DNA of 44,910 nucleotides from Bacillota bacterium (GCA_012735505.1 JAAYHE010000062.1:1-44910); one strand, 5' to 3'. Positions 31,748-40,127 are shown, counted from the stretch's first letter. Made by a program: numbers and translations. Notes: generated from the letters alone by a model not told the origin.

Positions 31748-32047
31748 ATGTATTCCGATAAGACTTTAACTTGTCGTGAATGTGGCAGCGAGTTCACCTT
31801 TACTGCTGGTGAGCAAGAGTTTTACGCTGCACGCGGTTTCCAAAACGAGCCAGGACGTTGTCCAGAATGCCGCGCTGCCCGTAAGGCCCAGAACCGTGGT
31901 AACGGTGGCATGCGCCAAGCGCGGGAAATGCACTCGGTCGTTTGCGCTGATTGTGGCAAAGAAACCCAGGTGCCTTTCCGGCCTAGCGGTGATCGCCCAG
32001 TCTATTGCCAAGACTGCTTCCAGGCTCGCCGCTCAACTCGCTGGTAG
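31748..32047 (+). CDS. Zinc-ribbon protein with two CxxC pairs sets
   Basis: A 99-residue protein with two zinc ribbons. The first is LTCRECGSEFTFT with GRCPECRAAR; the second is VVCADCGKETQVPF with VYCQDCFQARR. It matches the short zinc-ribbon/CxxC-CxxC proteins common in Clostridia. Basic residues between the ribbons (RKAQNRGNGGMRQAR) suggest nucleic-acid or ribosome contact, which is inference. An in-frame start at 31727 lies upstream, but the ATG at 31748 has GGAAGGAGG eight bases before it. The gene has its own promoter and a strong terminator. Confidence 0.9.
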   Translation: MYSDKTLTCRECGSEFTFTAGEQEFYAARGFQNEPGRCPECRAARKAQNRGNGGMRQAREMHSVVCADCGKETQVPFRPSGDRPVYCQDCFQARRSTRW

Positions 32048-32067
32048 TCCACTGACGTAAGTAGAAA

Positions 32068-32117
32068 GGGGCGTATCGCAACACGTTTTTGCTAACGTGC
32101 GCGATGCGCCCTTTTTG
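32068..32117 (+). terminator. Terminator after the zinc-ribbon gene
   Basis: GGGCGTATCGC pairs with GCGATGCGCCC (one G-U), around an inner CACGTT/AACGTG hairpin, followed by TTTTTG. Confidence 0.92.
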
Positions 32118-32215
32118 CGTCCACACTCTAACATGGTAACGCTGTTCTTTCCAACTCCTGAACTTTGAACGAAGGCTAGATGGAAAATACTCCCGCAGGA
32201 AAACACAGAAAAGTG

Positions 32216-32244
32216 TTGTATTTATTATCAATATAGCCTATAAG
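32216..32244 (+). promoter_or_regulatory. Promoter of the CuAO-N repeat protein gene
   Basis: TTGTAT (32216-32221), a 17-base spacer and TATAAG (32239-32244). The ribosome binding site begins seven bases later, so the leader is very short. Confidence 0.5.
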
Positions 32245-32266
32245 GCCCGAGAAGGAGGAGATATGG

Positions 32267-32887
32267 TTGTTCTGTAAAAAGAGGCATTTTGCCCTAATGA
32301 TTGCCGTTACCCTCATTTTAGGCACCTTTTCTGGTCTTGATAAGCTCGAGGCCATACCATTAGACGGTCGTCAATTTGAGCTACAGCTTGACCAATCTAG
32401 CTACCATGGGCAGGCAGTCAATGGTAAAATCCCAGTGGTAATAAGTGGTTCATTAATGAATATGCAGAGCAAGGCCCCTGCCACTTTAGAGCAATGTTTA
32501 CACGGAACGTTTACGATCCGTACTAACGAGAAAAAAGAAGTGGTACCAGACGCGATTACCGATGTAATCTGGCAGGGGAATAATTTCAAAATATATGCGT
32601 TGCTACCCCAGAATGAATATGAAATAGGTTGGAGCACAGGACGTGGCTGGATTTGGCATGTATTTGCGGTGAACCAGCCATTGTTATTAAGGTCTGTACC
32701 CGAATATATTCAGACAGATGGTCGATATATAGCCAGGTTCAGTGGTACAGTATATGACACTAATGGCAACGTGATTGTTCCTACTAAAGTTGGCGGAGAT
32801 AAATGGACCGCTCAGCTGACCATACACCCAGACAAATCCTTCACGGCAGAAATTGTTTTTTCCACTCGCCCCGAAAACGCTTTTTGA
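32267..32887 (+). CDS. Secreted repeat protein, N-terminal part (cut by in-frame TGA)
   Basis: The first 206 codons of what looks like a 732-codon frame. A signal peptide is clear: MFCKKRHFALMIAVTLILG with a likely cut after LEA. The rest is repeat unit 1: GTFTIRTNEKK, then DAITDVIWQGNNFKIYALL, and FSGTVYDTNGNVIVP. The same marks recur twice downstream. The TGA at 32885-32887 is in the same frame as the next 523 codons and lies in a TTTTT run. Start is TTG at 32267 with GGAGG eight bases upstream; an ATG at 32263 runs into a stop after four codons. It may be a pseudogene, a true short protein, or a sequencing artefact. Confidence 0.75.
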   Translation: MFCKKRHFALMIAVTLILGTFSGLDKLEAIPLDGRQFELQLDQSSYHGQAVNGKIPVVISGSLMNMQSKAPATLEQCLHGTFTIRTNEKKEVVPDAITDVIWQGNNFKIYALLPQNEYEIGWSTGRGWIWHVFAVNQPLLLRSVPEYIQTDGRYIARFSGTVYDTNGNVIVPTKVGGDKWTAQLTIHPDKSFTAEIVFSTRPENAF

Positions 32888-32893
32888 GTCTCT

Positions 32894-34462
32894 GTGGCAT
32901 GTCCAACAATTGGTTTCTTCCCCACCTTTTATTTGTCATTTCCTCCGCTACCTGTGAACAGCCAGTTGGAGATTACTTCGATCCGACCTAGTGGTGACTT
33001 GAGTGGTGGGAACCAAGTTGAAATCTGGGTAGAAGGTTATGTGCTTGATGATAACGGTGAACAGTTACCCCCAGAGGTGATTGCTAGTGGCTACTTTACA
33101 ATCAGCAATGGGCCACTGGCAGATATGACTCGCTTAACATTCACTGGCAATAAGTTTTCTTTCCCAATAAAATTCAGCATGACAAATAATAGCCTGATAC
33201 TCATGTGGAGGCATGAGCGATACAGCGCCGAATATACACTTACACCCCAGGTTGTATTTGCTGGTGAGCTGGAGCCGATTACATGGTCTATGACAAATCC
33301 TGTGACACTAATAAGGGGCACACTCTATGATGCCGAAGGCAAAGTGATTATTCCCAGCAGACTATTAGCTGGCGGCGAAGCAAAGGGAGCAATAACTATA
33401 CATAGCGACAATTCCTTTTCCCTGCCTGTAATCCCCAACAATAGGGGTCTTTATTCTTACTTTATTTTGGAGACAACCGACGGTGACACTGTGTTAGCTC
33501 GCGCTAGAAGTGAAGGATCCCGAATCAGCGGAAACATTTTATTGTTGAACTCTACAATAAAGGGGCCTTTGGAAAACGGTAAAGTCTACTGCAGCCTAAC
33601 GGGTTCTGCCAGACGGACCCCAGCCGCGGCCGGCGAATTATATATCCAAGAACCTGTGACAAGACGAGAAATCACTGATGCTATTCAAGGTGAAGTGAAT
33701 TTTAGAGAAGACTGGTTTAACGTCCAATTAGCATTAGAGCCAGGCACATACGAAGTTGTTTGGTTAGGTGACTTTGACTTAATGACAGCAACTTTTACTG
33801 TGGTTCCGGAGATGGAGGCAAGTTTTGTGCTTCCAAACACCGCACTTGATGACATGCAGGGTTTACCCCGTTTAATCGGCACAATTGTTGATACTGAAGG
33901 AAAACCAATAGTCGGGGACGCACTATTACAAGCCCGAGGAGACATAGCTGCTTGGATTATGTCCGTGAAGAATGGCACTATCGACCATCGCGTCCCCTCC
34001 CAGTTACCAGCTGGTGAATACGAGTTAACTTTGATCCATGATGGGTACAAAGCCAGACCAGTGTCTATTTCCATTGAGCGGAGAGCAGCCCCTGCGTATG
34101 TACGCTACACCATTGGACAAACCGCCTATGACGCTAATGGCGTCATTAAGCATCTAACCGCAGCTCCCATGCTATATCAATCACACACGGTTATTCCGGT
34201 ACGAGCATTAGACGCTATTGGCGTTGTTTCCAACTGGGATAACGATACTCGCACTGCAACTTTTGTTTTTGGCAGCAACAAAGTAGAGCTCGTTCTCAAC
34301 TCTCCTATTGCTAAGGTAAATGGCAAAGAGGTTACCATGCCCATTCCCGCCTTCTCAAGTAACGGTCGAACCATGGCACCTTTCCGATTCGTGGGTGAAA
34401 GTTTAGGACTTATGGTTCACTGGAATTGGGAAACCCAAGAAGTAACACTTACTGAACGCTAA
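32894..34462 (+). CDS. Repeat protein with C-terminal copper-amine-oxidase-N domain (rest of interrupted gene)
   Basis: The continuation in the same frame after the TGA at 32885. It begins with GTG at 32894 but has no ribosome binding site, so independent translation is doubtful. Repeat unit 2 has GYFTISNGPLADMTRLTF and IRGTLYDAEGKVIIP; unit 3 has GELYIQEPVTRREITDAIQG and LIGTIVDTEGKPIVG, each unit about 170 residues. These resemble carboxypeptidase-regulatory-like beta domains. The last 120 or so residues are a copper-amine-oxidase-like N-terminal domain: HTVIPVRALDAIGVVSNWD, KVNGKEVTMPIPAF and RTMAPFRFVGESLGLMVHW. Such proteins sit on the Clostridia cell surface. Function unknown. Confidence 0.78.
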   Translation: MACPTIGFFPTFYLSFPPLPVNSQLEITSIRPSGDLSGGNQVEIWVEGYVLDDNGEQLPPEVIASGYFTISNGPLADMTRLTFTGNKFSFPIKFSMTNNSLILMWRHERYSAEYTLTPQVVFAGELEPITWSMTNPVTLIRGTLYDAEGKVIIPSRLLAGGEAKGAITIHSDNSFSLPVIPNNRGLYSYFILETTDGDTVLARARSEGSRISGNILLLNSTIKGPLENGKVYCSLTGSARRTPAAAGELYIQEPVTRREITDAIQGEVNFREDWFNVQLALEPGTYEVVWLGDFDLMTATFTVVPEMEASFVLPNTALDDMQGLPRLIGTIVDTEGKPIVGDALLQARGDIAAWIMSVKNGTIDHRVPSQLPAGEYELTLIHDGYKARPVSISIERRAAPAYVRYTIGQTAYDANGVIKHLTAAPMLYQSHTVIPVRALDAIGVVSNWDNDTRTATFVFGSNKVELVLNSPIAKVNGKEVTMPIPAFSSNGRTMAPFRFVGESLGLMVHWNWETQEVTLTER

Positions 34463-34530
34463 TTGCTTCATGTAAAGCGAACGTGGAGTGAGCCTAGATA
34501 TCATCGCACCACGTAAGCGGACATGAGAAC

Positions 34531-34556
34531 AGGGCGGTTACTAGCCGCCCTTTTTG
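34531..34556 (+). terminator. Terminator between convergent surface-protein genes
   Basis: AGGGCGG (34531-34537) pairs with CCGCCCT (34545-34551), followed by TTTTTG. An additional CGTGG/CCACG inverted repeat lies just upstream. Confidence 0.9.
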
Positions 34557-34607
34557 TGTCCTCGTAAAGAGCCGAGTTAGGAACGCCCCCTGTGCCGTGC
34601 TGATGAC

Positions 34608-36017
34608 CTACAGCTGGGCAAACACTACGTGGTCGAGGGCCAAGTTGGCGTTCTCGGAACTGCGCATAGTGAACAGCACCTTAGCTGCTGCTGCGCCTGC
34701 TGGTGCGGGATCGGTAATGGCTGCATAGACTAGCCAGGTAGATGCGTTTGCAACCGAATGATCGCCACGGGCGACAAGAGCCAGCCCTGGTCCAATTTCC
34801 CTGCCAGTCCTATCTAACCATAGGACTTTAGCTAATAGGACAGCCTCTCCGAATTCAGCCAGCCTGGCAACCTTGAGGGCAAAGCTAAGCAGGTAGCAGC
34901 GACCAGCAGCCCGATTGAGGGGAATCTGCTGCTCCAAAAATGCACCGCTTGCCGGCATACTAGCGACCCAGTTGCCCTCGTAAGCGGACAAGGTATTTGT
35001 GGTAGTAGTGCTATCGAATTCCCAGTCGTTAAGATCATTTTCAAAGCTCGGGTTTTGCACCAGGTTAGGCGTGAGGATTCTGGAAAAGAGCACTTGGTCA
35101 ACCCTATAATCGAACACCCCCGCTCCTTGCGTTTCAAAGCTAATGCGGGCCCAGACAGCCCCTCCCGGTGCTGGGCTGGTTACAGCCAAATAGGTGAGGC
35201 AGGCGCTGCGACCTAGAAGCGACTCTTCGGGAACAAGGAACTGCAAACCTTGCGAGATAATGTTGCTGTCTCGGTCCAGCCACTGCACTCGTACTGTCGT
35301 TTCGACGGCAGCCGTCTCGGTCAGGCTGAGGGCAAAACTGAGCAAATAGGATGATCCCAGTGGCTGGTTACCGATATAGACTTCCTGCGACAATAACCCA
35401 TCACCCTCGCCCCGAGCATGGCCACCGCCTACAAGAGGTAAATCGTAATCCGCTACAAAGTCGGACGCGTTCCACTCGGTCAAACCACTCTCAAAGCCGT
35501 AGTTTTGTACCAAATTGATGGACCGAACCGGAGCCAAGATTATCTGGTCAATCTCGATAAAGCTGTTCTCATCTCCTTCGAGTTTGCTGAACTGCAGCCT
35601 AGCAAAGGCAGCATTTGCGGGTGGCCGATCGGTTATTTCAAAGAAGGTGATTTTGGCGTTGAACTCGCCAGTCAATGTATCTGCACCAATATACATATGA
35701 CGCCCTACTCCAATGGCTCGGAGGTGCCGATCTAACCAGATGACTTCAACTATCAGGTCGGCCGCTTCCAGAGAAGCAAACAGGTTGAAGCTAAGAAGGA
35801 GCGGCCGGCCGCTCACACCCGCTAACGCCACATCCTTCCATATACTGGATGACGATGAGTGCATGCGGATAGCTTGGTTACCTGCGAAAGGCAGACCAGT
35901 AGCAAGGCCAAGGGAGCCTGAAAAATTCCATTGATCGAAGCCAGCCTCGAAGCGAGGATTTTGGACAAGGTTCGCGCAAACGGGCACTCGCCGTATCCTT
36001 CGTCTTCTTCTACGCAC
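34608..36017 (-). CDS. Arg-tagged protein with three jelly-roll-like repeats
   Basis: A 469-residue protein starting MRRRRRRIRRVPVC and followed by three repeats of about 150 residues. Each starts with the same phrase: NLVQNPRFEAGFDQW (from about 16), NLVQNYGFESGLTEW (about 168) and NLVQNPSFENDLNDW (about 318), and each ends with a VDQVLF-like strand. The pattern resembles carbohydrate-binding or NTTRR-F1-like beta-sandwich domains; a spore-coat or surface role is plausible but unproven. No signal peptide. The GTG at 36017 has AGGGGGG six bases upstream, supporting the Arg tag as real. The genes on both sides are convergent or broken. Repeat identity is moderate, so the duplication is old. 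Confidence 0.82.
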   Translation of the reverse strand: MRRRRRRIRRVPVCANLVQNPRFEAGFDQWNFSGSLGLATGLPFAGNQAIRMHSSSSSIWKDVALAGVSGRPLLLSFNLFASLEAADLIVEVIWLDRHLRAIGVGRHMYIGADTLTGEFNAKITFFEITDRPPANAAFARLQFSKLEGDENSFIEIDQIILAPVRSINLVQNYGFESGLTEWNASDFVADYDLPLVGGGHARGEGDGLLSQEVYIGNQPLGSSYLLSFALSLTETAAVETTVRVQWLDRDSNIISQGLQFLVPEESLLGRSACLTYLAVTSPAPGGAVWARISFETQGAGVFDYRVDQVLFSRILTPNLVQNPSFENDLNDWEFDSTTTTNTLSAYEGNWVASMPASGAFLEQQIPLNRAAGRCYLLSFALKVARLAEFGEAVLLAKVLWLDRTGREIGPGLALVARGDHSVANASTWLVYAAITDPAPAGAAAAKVLFTMRSSENANLALDHVVFAQL

Positions 36018-36099
36018 TGAAAACCCCCCTTTCTGCTAAGAGTCCTGCGTTATAACAAAATATGCAGGACACAAAAGGGGGGTGTACACTCTGATATAC

Positions 36100-36355
36100 G
36101 ACTAAGCTATCTGAAGGTCTGTATAATAGCTTGGGCCCTATGGGCGAGATGATGTATTCAGAACCCTGCTGCACACATTGTTTTGCCAAGTCAACCATGA
36201 ACTCAGTGATAATATCAAACAATTCTTCCACAAAAGCGGGATCGGTAACTACCCGGGCTGCAATTTGATTAACCCCCATCATGGCTCCTGCTACGGTAAA
36301 GGGGCCAAAATAGCCACCGCCAAAGAGCTTGCCATCCAGGCCCAATGTAGTGTCC
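36100..36355 (-). pseudogene. Remnant of a URO-D/MtaA-family methyltransferase gene
   Basis: The minus-strand reading GGGYFGPFTVAGAMMGV, DPAFVEELFDIITEF and QQGSEYIIS matches the middle of uroporphyrinogen-decarboxylase-like proteins (GPFTLAG, DPE.V.ELL, AGAD motifs). Only about 80 residues of a roughly 340-residue family remain. Both ends are lost: beyond 36355 the homology stops, and after the IIS motif the frame no longer fits the family. The reading frame stays open to 36519, but that part is antisense to another remnant. I treat this as a gene fragment. Confidence 0.7.
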
Positions 36356-36546
36356 CTGCTAGCCCTAGTGGAAGTGGCTGAATTGCTGGGTTCCGCAACC
36401 AACCTTTTCCTTAACGTGGACGGCCATAAGTTGGTGGCTAAGGTGCCTGCCCAAGCGAAGGCCCGGCGGGGAGAAAGGGTTACCGCCTGGCTGAATATGA
36501 ACCAAGCCATTGGTTCCACAAGGATATAGGTTTAGCTATCAACTAA
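36350..36546 (+). pseudogene. Remnant of a MalK/UgpC-type ABC ATPase, TOBE domain, frameshifted
   Basis: On the plus strand VEVAELLGSATNLFLNVDG, KLVAKVPAQAKARRGERV and LNMNQA match the C-terminal TOBE region of sugar-ABC ATPases (DGHELVARVP, R.GE.V). After Ala at 36508 the frame reads IGSTRI and stops. Reading one base back gives HWFHKDIGLAIN and then a stop at 36544-36546, the family-like ending. So one base was lost near 36508. The Walker A, signature and Walker B parts are absent. A terminator follows at once, as it would after a real gene end. Confidence 0.72.
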
Positions 36547-36551
36547 ATTGT

Positions 36552-36596
36552 AAAAGCCGAAGGAATTGCATGAGCAGCTTCCTTCGGCTCTTTGTT
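36552..36596 (+). terminator. Terminator left after the MalK-like remnant
   Basis: AGCCGAAGGAA (36555-36565) pairs with TTCCTTCGGCT (36579-36589), followed by CTTTG. Confidence 0.88.
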
Positions 36597-36650
36597 ATGC
36601 ATTTCAGACCTTGCGAGCACCCCAGCTAAGCAAGGGCTTTCTTATGTTGT

Positions 36651-37073
36651 TTATGCGTCTAGGCTACCAGCCGTCGCTGCCAGGATAGAGGGTTCCTCCT
36701 CTTGCCTTTGTAGCAACGGCGTCAGCTGGAATTCGTAAAGCTCCCGTTCTTCGTTCCAAACACCAGCTGCCCTCTGTTTAATTATGCCTTGCGCAGCAGC
36801 CCAGTTGCCAATAGCAGTAGAACAAACTTGCCCACTATTCTTGTTGACGATGAGCTTAAAACTATCTTTGCGCTCAGCGATAGGTTTAATTAAGAGCACA
36901 TCGTCTTCTACCCCAATTTGCAGGAACTGTACTTCCTCTGCCACCAAATGTTTGGTGAAGGCAGCATTTAGTCTTACACCTTTAGGCCTATCGGTGAAGG
37001 TAATCCTAAAGGTTTTGTCTGCACCAGCGCTGCCTCTACCTCTTGCGGCTTGTTTAAACCACATTATGGACAC
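36651..37073 (-). CDS. Hypothetical protein, unknown family
   Basis: A 141-residue protein with a basic start (MWFKQAARGRG) and an acidic, alpha/beta-looking body: KTFRITFTDRPKGVRLNAAF, VEDDVLLIKPIAERKDSFKL and GVWNEERELYEFQLTPLL. I recognise no family. An ATG at 37106 adds 11 residues, but the GTG at 37073 has GGGGTGAT seven bases upstream, so I prefer it; an ATG three codons later is a weaker option. It is on the minus strand after the M28 peptidase, with about 90 bases between. Soluble and cytosolic by appearance. Confidence 0.65.
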   Translation of the reverse strand: MSIMWFKQAARGRGSAGADKTFRITFTDRPKGVRLNAAFTKHLVAEEVQFLQIGVEDDVLLIKPIAERKDSFKLIVNKNSGQVCSTAIGNWAAAQGIIKQRAAGVWNEERELYEFQLTPLLQRQEEEPSILAATAGSLDA

Positions 37074-37163
37074 ATTATCACCCCATGTTTTACAGATTAT
37101 TTTCATCTGTAGTATTGGGATGTTTTCTAATGTTTATACCTGCCTTGCAAGAGATTCGGCATA

Positions 37164-38417
37164 TTACTTGGATGTATCTTTGCCTCTACGCGCTTCAAGA
37201 TATTTTTGCAGGCTCTTCTTAACGTTATCGGGCAACTCCCTGGCAACTGGAAAAACTGTTGCGTTAACCGTTTTTTCAGAGAACAGCCAAACAAATGATG
37301 CTAACTCTTCTAAGCGTGCAGGGCTTATATATTCAAGTTGGTCATGGCGGTTATGAATAGGAGCGCCAAAGCGACAGAAATTAATCCCCGGTATTCCTTT
37401 TTCGGCAAAAGGAATAGCATCGCTGGAATAAACGTCGTGACGAATTCCCATTTCGAGACCTTCTTGTTTTGCTAGGATCTCGACATAGCCTTTCAAAGCG
37501 TCAGGGGCCATGACAAAGGTGACATTTTGCCCTAAGTAACCTCCGGCAACATCAACGTTAATAACAAACTTGATAGAATCTAGCTCTGCTTCATGTTGTT
37601 TCACATAGGCAAAGCTACCTAGCAGACCTAGTTCTTCACTACCAAACCAACAAAAACGAACGGTGCGCAGAGGTGGTTGCTGGGCAAACTGCCGTGCGAG
37701 CTCCATGAGGATTACGCTACCAGCCCCATTATCGTTGGCTCCGGCGCTATAGGGAACACTGTCATAATGGGCAGCAAATACGACCACTTCTTCCGGATAA
37801 CGGGTGCCTTTGATTTCAGCGATGACGTTACGCGAATCGACCTCGCACTCATCTTGCTGCAAGGTGAGGCGCACCTTGCTCGCCCCTTTTTGCACCATTT
37901 CTAAGGCGTCGGCAGCACGAATAGACACACCCGGAATTTTGCCGTGCTTAAAATATGGCTCGCGGATGCTCCGCCGTGGCAGATCTTCCCGCTCCCACAG
38001 CCGACCGCCGATACTGATAAAGCCTGCCACCTGGGCTTTGGCTAATTTCTCGTATTTTTCTAGAGGCAGACCTTCATTTATTAAGACTATCTTGCCAGCC
38101 GTGCCTAGCAGGTTGACTTCGCCCGCACCCTCGGCGTAGACCAGGTCGGCCACCAAACCTTCGGCGTCGGTGTTCCCGGTCAGGCCGTAGCCGGCCACCT
38201 CGTATTCTGCCTGATAAGGCTCCAAGACCTCCAACTTAGCCACTTGTATGGTGCTGGTTGGAATTGGGAATATCTCGATGTGACCCTGCAAACCGAAACT
38301 AGCTAACTCGTCTAATAAAGTTTGCGCTGCTTGCGCTTCCTCTGGGCTGCCGCCGAGGCGCTCATAGGCGATACGCTCTAGCAGTGCATAAGCCCTCTTG
38401 CCGCAAATTTTACCCAT
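37164..38417 (-). CDS. M28 family metallopeptidase with inserted PA domain
   Basis: A 417-residue aminopeptidase-type protein. The zinc ligands are in AAHYDSVPYSAGANDNGAG (His, Asp), FGSEELGLLGS (Glu pair), the Asp in FVINVDVAGG and a final His in GAPIHNRHDQLEY. Residues of about 110-200 form a PA-like insert (GKIVLINEG) before the catalytic part. The start at 38417 has GAGGAGG six bases upstream and gives MGKICGKRAYALLERIAY; an ATG at 38483 has no site. No signal peptide, so cytosolic. It probably removes N-terminal residues from peptides, fitting the peptidase-rich surroundings. It lies after the AbgB-like gene with a terminator and a structured hairpin between. Confidence 0.9.
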   Translation of the reverse strand: MGKICGKRAYALLERIAYERLGGSPEEAQAAQTLLDELASFGLQGHIEIFPIPTSTIQVAKLEVLEPYQAEYEVAGYGLTGNTDAEGLVADLVYAEGAGEVNLLGTAGKIVLINEGLPLEKYEKLAKAQVAGFISIGGRLWEREDLPRRSIREPYFKHGKIPGVSIRAADALEMVQKGASKVRLTLQQDECEVDSRNVIAEIKGTRYPEEVVVFAAHYDSVPYSAGANDNGAGSVILMELARQFAQQPPLRTVRFCWFGSEELGLLGSFAYVKQHEAELDSIKFVINVDVAGGYLGQNVTFVMAPDALKGYVEILAKQEGLEMGIRHDVYSSDAIPFAEKGIPGINFCRFGAPIHNRHDQLEYISPARLEELASFVWLFSEKTVNATVFPVARELPDNVKKSLQKYLEARRGKDTSK

Positions 38418-38551
38418 TATTGCCCTCCTCGCTTTTATTTTTCTTCCCAGACTAATTCGCCTTGCCCCAACTATTTCCTGCATGTTGCCAGCATGATTTT
38501 GCTGCCTAAAGCCGCCACTAAGGGTGAGGTAGGATGGGTGTTGCTATGGCA

Positions 38552-38588
38552 TAAAAAAGAGCCCCTCAGGAATTTTCCCTAGGGGGCA
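38552..38588 (-). terminator. Terminator downstream of the second AbgB-like gene
   Basis: On the minus strand GCCCCCTAGGG and CCTGAGGGGC form a stem with an AAAATT loop, followed by TCTTTTTT. Confidence 0.85.
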
Positions 38589-38611
38589 AGTATTGTTATT
38601 TCAACTGTAAA

Positions 38612-38665
38612 GTTAACAGGGGGCACCTCAGTTTTTGAAAACGTGGTGCGCTACGCCCTGTTAAC
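38612..38665 (-). terminator. Nested hairpin directly after the AbgB-like stop
   Basis: GTTAACAGGG (38612-38621) pairs with CCCTGTTAAC (to 38665). Inside are CACC/GGTG and GTTTT/AAAAC. It begins within two bases of the stop codon and sits before the T-rich terminator at 38552, so it may protect the 3' end. Confidence 0.6.
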
Positions 38666-38666
38666 A

Positions 38667-40127
38667 TTATTTTACTTTGCTAGGCTGTACACCCTCGGGA
38701 ATAGGACAGCGATAGGGCTCACCACCTAAGCGCTCCTGCAACTCTTGCTTGGCCGCAGCCAGGAGCTCGGGCTGCTGCAAGATATCCAAGCCGGTGCCAG
38801 CCATAGCTTTAGCAGCCAGCAACATACCTTTATGGGCCCAACTAGATTTTCCTTGGGCTACCATCTGCCAGCTATGCCCCGGTGTGCCTAAAGCATAGCA
38901 AGCGACGTTACATTGCACTGTCGGCGCCAGCCACGACACGTCGGCCACGTCGGTCGAGGACATCTTCGGCTGGTCGGACGTCTGGTGGGGCAACACTCCC
39001 GCATGTAAGACCTGCCCCTCCAACTGCTCGGCTAACCGACGCCCTTCGCGGCTACCAAAACTCTTGAGGAAGGCTTTTTGCTCCTTAGCCGATTCGGCCT
39101 GGTCTAGGGTAGCGCGAATGGCACGAGCGTAAACTTCTTCCTCTGGAGTGGGAGTTAAGGGCGGCAAGGCCTCTAAGTTGGCCTGCATTAATTTTTCTAG
39201 AGTTTCATTAGGAATCAGGTTAGAACAGGCTTTGTCGACCTGGATCTCTACCTGCGTCTGCGTCATCAAGGCTGCCCCGCGGGCAATATCGTTCACCCAC
39301 TCGAACATCTCCCGCACTTGGCTATTCTGTGGCGCCCGGATAAGGTACAGCACCTCAGCTACCGGCTGCACCACGTTAGGACTCTTGCCCCCTGTTTCGA
39401 TCACTGCATAATGAACCCGGGCTTCAGGAATTACATGCTCGCGCATGTAGTTGACGCCTACGTTCATCAGTTCAACCGCATCTAAAGCACTGCGCCCGAG
39501 GTGGGGAGAAGCCGCTGCATGGGACGAGCGGCCGATAAAACGATAATATACTTGGATGTTGGCTAAGGATGAGCCCGAGCGAGTCATAGTCATGGTGCTG
39601 GTATGCCAAGTAATGGCGGCATCCAAGCCGGCAAAAACGCCCTCCCGCGCCATGAAGGCCTTGCCCGATCCGCCTTCTTCACCAGGACAACCATAGTATT
39701 TGACGGTGCCGGGTAGATTCTCTTCCTTTAAATATTGGGCTAATGCTGCCGCTGCTGCTAAAGAACCAACTCCCAGCAAGTGATGCCCACAGCCGTGTCC
39801 AGCCGCACCTGGCTGCAGCGGGCGCCTCTCCGCTATTCCTGCCTCTTGGCTAAGGCCAGATAGAGCATCGTATTCGCCAAGGAAGCCGATTACTGGCGAG
39901 CCAGAGCCGGCCGTGCCTACAAAAGCAAAGGGTACGCCGCCTACCTCGCGCTCTACGCTAAAACCTGCCCCTTCCAGCGCTCGGCAAAGCAGCGCGGCCG
40001 ATTTTTCTTCCTCAAAACGTGTTTCGGCGAATTCCCAAATTTGATCGCTCAGTGCCGCATACTCTTCTTTCTTTGCCTCGATTAGCTCGTACAAGCGTTT
40101 CTTACTATTCAATATCATGGCCCCCAT
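38667..40127 (-). CDS. M20 amidohydrolase, AbgB-like (second copy)
   Basis: A 486-residue paralogue of the protein at 16745-18166: ALSDQIWEFAETRFEE, GEYDALSGLSQ, AAGHGCGHHLLG, GCPGEEGGSGKAF and GRSSHAAASPHLGRSALDAVEL. Metal ligands and the Glu pair are kept. Three in-frame starts are near; the ATG at 40127 has no clear ribosome binding site and the ATG at 40118 has GGGGG only two bases upstream, so the true start is unsure. It follows the NitT/TauT importer operon on the same strand, after a terminator, which hints that the imported compound is a substrate. Confidence 0.9.
   Translation of the reverse strand: MGAMILNSKKRLYELIEAKKEEYAALSDQIWEFAETRFEEEKSAALLCRALEGAGFSVEREVGGVPFAFVGTAGSGSPVIGFLGEYDALSGLSQEAGIAERRPLQPGAAGHGCGHHLLGVGSLAAAAALAQYLKEENLPGTVKYYGCPGEEGGSGKAFMAREGVFAGLDAAITWHTSTMTMTRSGSSLANIQVYYRFIGRSSHAAASPHLGRSALDAVELMNVGVNYMREHVIPEARVHYAVIETGGKSPNVVQPVAEVLYLIRAPQNSQVREMFEWVNDIARGAALMTQTQVEIQVDKACSNLIPNETLEKLMQANLEALPPLTPTPEEEVYARAIRATLDQAESAKEQKAFLKSFGSREGRRLAEQLEGQVLHAGVLPHQTSDQPKMSSTDVADVSWLAPTVQCNVACYALGTPGHSWQMVAQGKSSWAHKGMLLAAKAMAGTGLDILQQPELLAAAKQELQERLGGEPYRCPIPEGVQPSKVK

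Noticed and set aside
32885-32887. Selenocysteine insertion at the in-frame TGA
   Set aside because: No convincing SECIS-like hairpin lies just downstream, and the flanking residues are not those of a redox motif; a nonsense change or indel pair explains it better.
36010-36519. 169-codon open frame covering the URO-D-like fragment
   Set aside because: Only the middle matches a family; the N-terminal third is antisense to the MalK-like remnant, so the full frame is not a real gene.
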